Of a stretch of 19,709 nucleotides of DNA, positions 14,206-19,709 are shown piece after piece; within the stretch, counting starts at the first letter, position 1, and each line of letters begins with the position of its first letter. The stretch comes from JAGMDK01 sp023128695 (GTDB lineage: Bacteria; Planctomycetota; Phycisphaerae; UBA1845; Fen-1342). The DNA lies in contig DAOVQG010000043.1 in assembly GCA_030628805.1 (NCBI GenBank), positions 1-19,709 on the forward strand. Reading direction: 5' to 3'. A program made the position numbers and the translations under genes. The notes beneath the pieces were generated by a model. That model was not told where the DNA came from. It searched no databases and saw nothing but the letters and a program-made list of their open reading frames with translations.

Positions 14206-17200
14206 GCCGCCCCCTCATCGCTTAGCCGCGGAAGCGTCTGCTCCGCCGCCCGCGGCCGGTTGTAAGCCCGATCGAATCGGCAGACCGCCTGGAACTCGCA
14301 CAATCGACACGCCAGGATTCGTTTTTCCACCAGCGGCGCGACCTCGATACGCCCCTGGGAAACACCTTCCGCCGCGAATAACACTGTCTGTCGCGCCAGG
14401 TTCAGCCGCCGCTCGATCTCCCCGGCGTCGACGACGTCCGAGTTCTTGTAGTACCCGCCATCCTTCTTCCGCTGCATCTGAGCCGCCGGCGAGTGCCCGT
14501 GACTATGCTGTTCATCGAGCAGCCGGGCCGCGTCCGCGCTGAACAATCCGCGCGGGCGATACAGGTACATGAGTTGCTCATGCTCGGGCGCCTCGGCGGC
14601 ATACTGGTTATCGAGCATCTTCAGTCCCGGGTACAGCGGCGCAATCAACACGCCCGCGGGCTGAATGCTTGCTTCCTTGCTCATCCCATGTTGCAGCGCG
14701 AGCAGATAGATAAATATCTGTAATCGCCTACCCGTCAGATAGTCACCGCCGACCGTGTCGGGGCTGCTTTTGTAGTCATAAACCAATGCCAACGTCTGAT
14801 CCGCCGAGCGGCAAGTATCAATCCGGTCAATCTTGCCGTGCAATAGCACACGCCGCCCGTCCGGCAGCTTCAACTCGACGGCCGGCAGGGCATCCTCGGC
14901 CCCGTCCCCGCGGAACGCTTTCTCGCAATACAGCGGCTCGAACCGTCCGCGCCGCCAACGATCGGCATGGGCCAAGACGAGATCGCGCAGAATGGATGTC
15001 AACACCTCGCCCAGAAAGACGAAATCCGGCCGCCGCTCGCCGATATCCGCCGGCTGTCGCTGCCAGTAGTCGCGCACTGCCTCAGCCAAGAGTTCCTGCC
15101 AACGTTCATCGGAAACCGCACGCACGCCGCCGGGCTCCTGCCGCGCTCGCAGGGTTACATCGGCCATGATCGCGTGCGCCACGTCGCCCAGGTCCCAACG
15201 CAACGGCTGCGGCCCCCGCGCCGGATCGAGCCGCAAACCGTACGATGCAAAGTGCTTGAATGGGCACTGTAGATATGTCTCGACCTCGGACGGCGAGCCG
15301 TCCCAGACCACCGCCGCATCGCCACCCACTTTCTGTCGATAATTCCCCACCGGCTGTGGTTCATTCCGGTATTCCAGTCCCCGGAGCAACCAGCCCAAGC
15401 GTTCGGTCTGCGATGGGTCTGTGCGTACTAGTTCGCACAAACGCTCGTATCGTCGTCGCTCTCGCATCCGCCGGTCGTCGCCCCGCACAGCTAAATAGCC
15501 TCGTGCGAATTCCGGCAAACAAACCGGCGGCTCGTATTCCCTTAGGCACAGCGTCGGAAGGTCCGGCAGCGCCCGCCGCACTTCGGCCAACAGCGGCGAC
15601 GGCATCAGCGCTTCCCCGTCATCGGCCACGGTCGCGAAGCTGATCGTCAAGCCGCGCGACGGGCGCGTCAGGGCGATATATGCCAGGAGCCGCTCGCCGA
15701 ATATATCTTCGCGATGCGCAAACTGCGCGGGCAGCCCGGCCTGCGCCAGCGCCTCGCGCTCGACCGTGCTCAGCAGCGTGTCTTCCGCCGGCCGAGCCGG
15801 GAAAATGCCCTCGTTGAACGCGAACAACCAGGCGTACTTGATGTCCGGGTGCCGGCTGCGCTCGATCGAGCTTACCAGCACCTGGTCCACCGTCGGCGGC
15901 GCCAGCCCGAGCGTCTGCTCGCTCAAGCCTGAGTTGAGGATGCCCGCCACGTCTTCCGCCGTTAGCAATGTGTCCCCCAGCACGTCGTGCAAGTCCTCCA
16001 GCAAGCCGCACAACGCCTCCCACGCGAGCCGGTGCATTTCCGCGCTTTCCCAACGGTGCTCGGTCCGCGCCTCGGCGATCCAGGTCTCGATTCGCCGTCG
16101 GACTTCCAGGCTTTCGAGCACTTGGTGGAGCGTTTGTGCCCAGACAACCCCGGTCGTGTTTTCGCCGATCTGACCTAAATGAGCGTGCGCGATTCTGCGC
16201 CACCCTGGCGTTCGCGGGGCCGCGCGGGCTGAAGCCCGCGGCTCTTCCTTGTCGCCGAATCGCGCATCGTCATATAGCGTCAGTAACGGTTCGAGTGCGG
16301 CCATGATGCGGGCATGTTCGGCTTGGAAACCGCCGTTAGTGTTCCCTGCTCCCTCAAAAGCCCATCTTGGTTGTCGCCATAACGCCGACCCGCGCGCCGC
16401 GTTCTTGATGATCACATTTTCGAGTTGCTCGGCGTGGTCCCGCGACAACGGCAGCAGCCGGGTCCGTAGCAACCGCACCATCGGCGACACGTCGAAATCC
16501 GAGGCCGCCGCGTCAAACAGGGCCGGAAAGAACCGACTCAGCGGATGCGTCCGCATCGGCCGCCGCCGATCGAGGAAGTACGGAATCTCATACTCCTCGA
16601 AGACCTCGGCAATCGTCTGTACAAACGGCCCCAGATCGCGCGCGATCACGGCGAAATCGCGGAAATGAAGGTCTTCGTCAGCAACGGCGATCCGCGTGCG
16701 AATCCAGCGTGCCGCGGCCCGCAATTCATCGCGGTGCGTCGTATATTCGTATAAAGCAACGTCTCCAGCGGTCAATCCTGAAGAGCCGCGGGCTTCTGTC
16801 TGTGCGGACAATCCCGAAGAGCCGCGGGCTTCAGCCCGCGCGGTCGTGCGAGCTGCAACACCCTCGCCCAGCCCAATCGGTGTTGCCAGTCCCGCCTCCA
16901 AGGCAGCCAGCGTTGGAGCGTCAGCAAAGCGAGGCAAAACCGACGGTTGTAGATCGACCGAAGGTTTTACTTCAACGCCGGCGTCTTCGAACAACCTGAG
17001 CAGTTGTTGGTACGTGACTTCGGTGCTCTGAAATAAGCCGAGTGGATCGGGTATCTGCCGCGGGTGCTGAACCGCCGGGGCGGCCGGGTCGAGCAGAAGC
17101 GTGATCGTGGCGTCTCGGGCAACGCGGGTGAGTCCGACGAGCGTCGCCAATTCCTGCCCGGTGAAGCCCGCGAAGCCATCCACCCAGACCGACGCTTCAC

Positions 17201-18005
17201 GCAGCCAATCCAATCCCTCCAGCCGTTCACGCAACACCGCCAGCCGGGCCGCCGCATCTGTTCGATCAGGCCCAAGCCATTTCAGGTATTCCTCATAAAG
17301 CCGCGCCACTTCCTTCAGCTTGCGGCAGGAATGTAGCGGCCGGCCCCCGTGCCGACCGTCCCACCGGCTGGAAGCCGGTGCCACACGGGAATGTAGCGGT
17401 CGACCCCCGTGCCGGCCGTCCCACCGGCTGGAAGCCGGTGCCACACGGGAATGTAGCGGCCGGCCCCCGTGCCGGCCGTCTGGAGCAATTGTCGAATCAT
17501 CGAGACGGTCGACGACCGCGTGCAAGGTCTCCGGCGATACATCCTCCCGCAACAACTCCTCAATCAGCCGGTCGAGTTCGACATAGAAGCCGGCGGTCCG
17601 CGCGGCGGTCCGCAAGACCTGCAACGTTTCGCTACTGTGTGCGACAATACTTCGCAGGGCTAAAGCGCGCGCTTGCGGGCTGATGACATCGGGTTCGGTC
17701 CCGGTTTCGTCGAACACACGCCGTGCCAATCTTGAAAAGCTGAGCACCTCCGCGCGAGTGTAGCCGCCGCCGGGGGCGTGGATCGCCAGGGCGCGTTCCA
17801 TCTGGAAACTGGCTTGTTCCGGGACCAGCAGGACGAGTCGGCGATTATGATTGCTACATTCCTGTGTGGCACCGGCTTCCAGCCGGTGGGACGGCTGGCA
17901 CGGGGGCCGGCCGCTACAGCCCCCCGTCAGCTCGGTTAGGATCTCATCCAGACAGCGATGCGTCTTGCCCACCCCGCCACGGCCGAGGATGAAGGTAACC
18001 GGCAT
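14202..18005 (-). CDS. addB: AddB helicase-nuclease subunit with Fe-S cysteines and four repeat-coded insertions
   Basis: The product has 1267 residues. AddB is the second nuclease subunit of AddAB. Seen are Walker A GRGGVGKT (8-15), LVPEQASFQMERALA, a C-terminal nuclease motif VYDYKSS (D1077, K1079), and the four-cysteine iron-sulfur set: C914 in LQCPFKHF, then C1233, C1236 and C1242 in CRLCEFQAVC, as expected for the Fe-S staple of AddB nucleases. Repeat-derived insertions lie at residues about 30-50, 176-226, 388-411 and 587-597, together about 107 residues; without them AddB would be about 1160, the usual length. None breaks a recognised motif, though the first is only some 15 residues after Walker A. 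The start ATG is 12 bases after the lipoprotein stop, with no strong Shine-Dalgarno, and the stop overlaps the addA start. The operon order is lipoprotein, addB, addA. Confidence 0.95.
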   Translation of the reverse strand: MPVTFILGRGGVGKTHRCLDEILTELTGGCSGRPPCQPSHRLEAGATQECSNHNRRLVLLVPEQASFQMERALAIHAPGGGYTRAEVLSFSRLARRVFDETGTEPDVISPQARALALRSIVAHSSETLQVLRTAARTAGFYVELDRLIEELLREDVSPETLHAVVDRLDDSTIAPDGRHGGRPLHSRVAPASSRWDGRHGGRPLHSRVAPASSRWDGRHGGRPLHSCRKLKEVARLYEEYLKWLGPDRTDAAARLAVLRERLEGLDWLREASVWVDGFAGFTGQELATLVGLTRVARDATITLLLDPAAPAVQHPRQIPDPLGLFQSTEVTYQQLLRLFEDAGVEVKPSVDLQPSVLPRFADAPTLAALEAGLATPIGLGEGVAARTTARAEARGSSGLSAQTEARGSSGLTAGDVALYEYTTHRDELRAAARWIRTRIAVADEDLHFRDFAVIARDLGPFVQTIAEVFEEYEIPYFLDRRRPMRTHPLSRFFPALFDAAASDFDVSPMVRLLRTRLLPLSRDHAEQLENVIIKNAARGSALWRQPRWAFEGAGNTNGGFQAEHARIMAALEPLLTLYDDARFGDKEEPRASARAAPRTPGWRRIAHAHLGQIGENTTGVVWAQTLHQVLESLEVRRRIETWIAEARTEHRWESAEMHRLAWEALCGLLEDLHDVLGDTLLTAEDVAGILNSGLSEQTLGLAPPTVDQVLVSSIERSRHPDIKYAWLFAFNEGIFPARPAEDTLLSTVEREALAQAGLPAQFAHREDIFGERLLAYIALTRPSRGLTISFATVADDGEALMPSPLLAEVRRALPDLPTLCLREYEPPVCLPEFARGYLAVRGDDRRMRERRRYERLCELVRTDPSQTERLGWLLRGLEYRNEPQPVGNYRQKVGGDAAVVWDGSPSEVETYLQCPFKHFASYGLRLDPARGPQPLRWDLGDVAHAIMADVTLRARQEPGGVRAVSDERWQELLAEAVRDYWQRQPADIGERRPDFVFLGEVLTSILRDLVLAHADRWRRGRFEPLYCEKAFRGDGAEDALPAVELKLPDGRRVLLHGKIDRIDTCRSADQTLALVYDYKSSPDTVGGDYLTGRRLQIFIYLLALQHGMSKEASIQPAGVLIAPLYPGLKMLDNQYAAEAPEHEQLMYLYRPRGLFSADAARLLDEQHSHGHSPAAQMQRKKDGGYYKNSDVVDAGEIERRLNLARQTVLFAAEGVSQGRIEVAPLVEKRILACRLCEFQAVCRFDRAYNRPRAAEQTLPRLSDEGAA
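16219..16247 (-). repeat. Single AGAGCCGCGGGCTTC-type palindrome inside addB
   Basis: The plus strand carries CGCGGGCTGAAGCCCGCG, an 8-base stem with a 2-base loop, followed by GCTCTTC. It is the inverted form of the units at 16774-16845. In AddB it encodes the stretch EEPRASARAAP (about 587-597). Confidence 0.75.
16774..16845 (+). repeat. Two tandem 36-bp AGAGCCGCGGGCTTC-type units inside addB
   Basis: The units 16774-16809 and 16810-16845 each start AATCC-GAAGAGCCGCGGG. The second keeps the full palindrome CGCGGGCTTCAGCCCGCG (16823-16840); the first has lost the right arm. The 36-base period is a multiple of three and gives the 12-residue echo EARGSSGLS / EARGSSGLT in AddB (residues about 388-411). 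Confidence 0.8.
17333..17480 (+). repeat. 60-bp unit, two full and one partial tandem copy, inside addB
   Basis: Units start at 17333, 17393 and 17453 (the third stops after 28 bases), an exact 60-base period with only a few substitutions. Each full unit has two hairpins: CGGCCGGC/GCCGGCCG around CCCCGT, and CACCGGCT/AGCCGGTG around GGA. In AddB the block encodes a 20-residue repeat (DGRHGGRPLHS then RVAPASSRW) at about 176-226. The near-identity of the copies implies recent expansion or ongoing homogenisation. Confidence 0.9.
17858..17917 (-). repeat. 60-bp unit, one copy, inverted, inside addB near the N-terminus
   Basis: A full 60-base unit in the opposite orientation to the block at 17333. 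In AddB it is read as CSGRPPCQPSH then RLEAGATQE, at residues about 30-50, just after the Walker A helix. It has one clear difference from the CGGCCGGC palindrome (CAGCC for CGGCC on the addB strand). Confidence 0.85.
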
Positions 18006-18017
18006 GACTATGCTCGC

Positions 18018-18320
18018 TCAATCGCCTTCATACCGTTCGAGACGACCTTCACACTCATCGCGCTCGCGCTTATACTTGGCCGCCTTTCGGTCGTGGTGGG
18101 CGTTCTCGTCTTCAAGATGCCGAATAAAGCGATAGGCTTTCTCCAGCTCCCGCCGAGCCTCTTCGTGTGACGACGTCGGCGGCACCCGGCTGCTGTCCAC
18201 CTGCTCGGGTCGGCTGCTGCCGCCGATCGTCACCTTCTCTGGCGCCGTGACACTGACACAGCCGACCGTCGCCCCGAGTAGCCCTACCACCAACAACAAA
18301 CATACCGTTCGTGCATGCAT
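18018..18320 (-). CDS. Small predicted lipoprotein with C-terminal coiled coil
   Basis: The product has 100 residues. A lipoprotein-type signal (MHARTVCLLLVVGLLGATVGC) puts the candidate lipidated cysteine at position 21; the -3 to -1 residues TVG are a loose fit to the lipobox. After a Ser/Pro linker, residues about 51-97 are highly charged and heptad-like (EEARRELEKAYRFIRHLEDE and on), predicting a coiled coil. ATG at 18320 has a perfect AGGAGGT (18328-18334) seven bases upstream, by far the best ribosome site here. I do not recognise a family. It ends 12 bases before addB on the same strand and is probably the first gene of the addBA transcript, though a functional link between an envelope lipoprotein and a DNA repair enzyme is not evident. 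Confidence 0.7.
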   Translation of the reverse strand: MHARTVCLLLVVGLLGATVGCVSVTAPEKVTIGGSSRPEQVDSSRVPPTSSHEEARRELEKAYRFIRHLEDENAHHDRKAAKYKRERDECEGRLERYEGD

Positions 18321-18358
18321 TGCCGAGACCTCCTGTTAAACCACACGGACCAGTTCGT

Positions 18359-18387
18359 ATAATCTCCGTTAGAGGCACATTGGTCAA
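18359..18387 (-). promoter_or_regulatory. Candidate promoter of the lipoprotein-addB-addA operon
   Basis: Read on the minus strand: TTGACC (18387-18382, five of six to -35), a 17-base spacer, then GATTAT (18364-18359, four of six to -10). Transcription would start about 30 bases before the lipoprotein ATG, with AGGAGGT correctly placed in that leader. It lies just outside the MITE-like element at 18402-18566. Confidence 0.42.
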
Positions 18388-18401
18388 AGGCGATCCTAGA
18401 G

Positions 18402-18566
18402 CTAGTGCTCCATCGCAGCTGAATTGACGGGTTGCGTATCGATCAGAATGTGTGCCACTGCTCTTGAGCAGTGCTAGATATCGTCGTATGCTCCAGAATC
18501 CTTAAGAAACACTGCTCAAGAGCAGTGGCACACCAGCCCATCAATTGACGAGTGACAGAGCACTAG
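18402..18566. mobile_element. MITE-like palindromic element between the addBA operon and miaA
   Basis: The ends are CTAGTGCTC (18402-18410) and its inverse GAGCACTAG (18558-18566). Inside are two perfect 24-base inverted arms (18450-18473 and 18510-18533) separated by 36 bases. Each arm contains its own palindrome, CACTGCTCTTGAGCAGTG. A near-identical 11-mer AATTGACGRGT lies as a direct repeat at 18422 and 18543. There is no transposase. CTAG at both edges could be a target duplication or part of the termini. Nesting of palindromes within terminal repeats suggests a non-autonomous mobile element or a relic. Confidence 0.5.
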
Positions 18567-18590
18567 TATTCGTCGTAGTGTGAGGTTCGC

Positions 18591-19520
18591 GTGGAAAACC
18601 GCGTTATCACCATTCTCGGCTGCACCGCTTCGGGTAAGGGCACCCTCGCCCGCGCCCTGGCACACGCCATCAACGCTGAAATTATCAGTCTCGACTCCAT
18701 GAAAATCTACCGCGGCATGAACATCGGCACAGCCAAACCGTCGGCCGAAGTCCGGGCCGCGCTACCGCACCACCTGATCGACATCGCCGACCCTTGGGAA
18801 GAATTCAGCGTGGCCCGTTTCGTCGAGCTGGCCGACCGGGCCGGGGAGGAGATTCACCGCCGCGGGCGGCCGGTCGTCGCCGTCGGCGGCACGCTGCTGT
18901 ACTTCAAATGCTGGTATGCCGGTCTGTTTGAAGGCCCTCCCGCGGCCCCAGAGTTTCGGGCCGACATCCGTCGCCGGGCCGAAAGCGAGGGGCTCGACGC
19001 ACTGCACGCTGAGCTGGCCCAGGTTGACCCCGAGGCCGCCGCCCGCATCCATCGCAACGACCTGCGGCGAATCGAACGGGCCCTGGAGGTGTACCACCTG
19101 ACCGGCCGGCCGATCAGCGAGTTGCAGCGACAGTGGAACTCCACCGGACCTCGTCGAGCCGACTGGCGCTGGTCGCTGATCGGCCTGCGGCGCGACCGCG
19201 AGGAAACCAATCGCCGCATTAATCAGCGCGTCAAGCGCATGCTCGCGGCCGGGCTGGTCGAGGAAGCCCGCCGCATCTGGGACGACCCGCGCGGCGTCGG
19301 CCCCCAAGCTGGGCAGGCGGTCGGTTACGCGGAGCTGTTCGAGCACTTTGCCGGCCGTCTGTCGCTGGAAGAGGCCGTCGAGCAAATCAAGATCCACTCC
19401 CGCCGCTTGGCCAAGCAGCAGCGCACCTGGCTCAAGTCGCTGCGCGAGATACAGTGGCTCGACGCCGACGGGATAGAAGATACCGCCGAGCTGTTGCCGC
19501 GGGTGCTGGAGATTCTGTAG
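18591..19520 (+). CDS. miaA: tRNA dimethylallyltransferase
   Basis: The product has 309 residues, the usual length. MiaA transfers a dimethylallyl group to N6 of A37 in tRNAs reading UNN codons, in the cytoplasm. Family motifs in order are the P-loop GCTASGKGT (residues 10-18), DSMKIYRGMNIGTAKP (from about 35), LPHHLIDIADP, VVAVGGTLLYFK, and RNDLRRIERALEVYHLTGRPIS, followed by the RxRxxxxxRIxxRV-like segment RRDREETNRRINQRV and GQAVGYAEL. The P-loop is unusual: the residue after GK, normally Thr or Ser, is Gly, and the DSMQ glutamine is Lys. The start is GTG with TGAGG five bases upstream; no in-frame ATG fits the conserved N-terminus better. The gene is divergent from the lipoprotein-addBA unit, with the MITE-like element in between. 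A terminal repeat array begins 40 bases after the stop. Confidence 0.93.
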   Translation: MENRVITILGCTASGKGTLARALAHAINAEIISLDSMKIYRGMNIGTAKPSAEVRAALPHHLIDIADPWEEFSVARFVELADRAGEEIHRRGRPVVAVGGTLLYFKCWYAGLFEGPPAAPEFRADIRRRAESEGLDALHAELAQVDPEAAARIHRNDLRRIERALEVYHLTGRPISELQRQWNSTGPRRADWRWSLIGLRRDREETNRRINQRVKRMLAAGLVEEARRIWDDPRGVGPQAGQAVGYAELFEHFAGRLSLEEAVEQIKIHSRRLAKQQRTWLKSLREIQWLDADGIEDTAELLPRVLEIL

Positions 19521-19547
19521 ACAATCTGAGCGCCGAACACACACCCG

Positions 19548-19709
19548 CAAAGAGCCGCGGGCGTGGGAGGGCGAAGCTCCCGCTGAGCCACTGATGTGGG
19601 AGGGCGAAGCTCCCGCTGAGCCACTGACGTGGGAGGGCGAAGCTCCCGCTGAGCCACTGATGTGGGAGGGCGAAGCTCCCGCTGAGCCACTGATGTGGGA
19701 GGGCGAAGC
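19548..19709. repeat. 33-bp tandem repeat array at the window edge, fused to a fragment of the 36-bp family
   Basis: 19548-19562 (AAGAGCCGCGGGC) is a fragment of the family found in addB at 16774-16845. It runs directly into a 33-base unit starting at 19563, 19596, 19629, 19662 and 19695, the last cut by the window end. Each unit has a GGGAG/CTCCC hairpin and the linker CGCTGAGCCACTGA. Copies are nearly identical (one C/T difference). On the minus strand the 33-base period reads as an 11-residue peptide containing AQRELRPPT, but no start or homologue supports a gene in this window. Confidence 0.85.

Noticed and set aside
17333..17480. Possible CRISPR array (60-bp direct repeats)
   Set aside because: The units are contiguous with no spacers and lie in the addB reading frame.
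19563..19709. Possible CRISPR array or small gene on the minus strand
   Set aside because: Pure 33-bp tandem repeats without spacers; the minus-strand frame has no supported start or homologous domain.

Overview
This window looks like chromosomal DNA of a GC-rich, uncultured-type planctomycete (Planctomycetota, possibly Phycisphaerae-like). The grounds are a PEP-CTERM secreted protein, a YfhO-like membrane protein, AddAB and MiaA in one neighbourhood, and above all several families of short palindromic repeats, including ones that read as NPKRERG, GWKPVPH-like or AQRELRPPT peptides, which I associate with that phylum. The assignment is inference. No rRNA, tRNA, CRISPR array, transposase or phage gene was found.

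Layout. 1-999: a 5' remnant of a secreted RCC1-repeat protein, ended by a dispersed repeat, then a non-coding leader. 1000-4483 (+): two tandem, cysteine-rich, secreted paralogues with one Asp-box each (sialidase-like propeller suspected). 4504-4731: a nested palindrome plus a 60-bp repeat between convergent genes. 4750-5511 (-): PEP-CTERM/DUF4114-like protein. 5861-8245 (+): YfhO-like polytopic membrane protein whose 3' end overlaps, tail to tail by 122 bp, a soluble orphan histidine kinase (8124-8957, -). 9182-10177 (-): gpsA. 10257-10489: a seven-copy repeat array forming a large palindrome and supplying the C-terminus of AddA. 18320 to 10387 (-): an apparent operon of a small lipoprotein, addB and addA. 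18402-18566: a MITE-like palindromic element. 18591-19520 (+): miaA. 19563 to the window end: a 33-bp tandem repeat that continues beyond the window.

The most unusual thing here is not one gene but the behaviour of the repeats. At least six blocks of palindromic repeat lie inside the open addA and addB reading frames without breaking them. Their tandem periods are 30, 36 and 60 bp, all multiples of three. The 60-bp unit is free of stop codons in five of its six frames and is read here in four different frame/orientation combinations. Removing the repeat-coded residues brings AddB from 1267 to about 1160 residues, near the usual family length. This resembles the protein-coding palindromic elements known from Rickettsia, but with unrelated sequence and in a helicase-nuclease whose job is to process broken DNA.

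Functionally, AddAB resects double-strand ends for recombination, GpsA makes sn-glycerol 3-phosphate for phospholipids, MiaA prenylates A37 of tRNAs reading UNN codons, and the secreted and membrane proteins belong to the envelope. Apart from the lipoprotein-addB-addA unit and the tandem secreted pair, the genes do not look co-functional.
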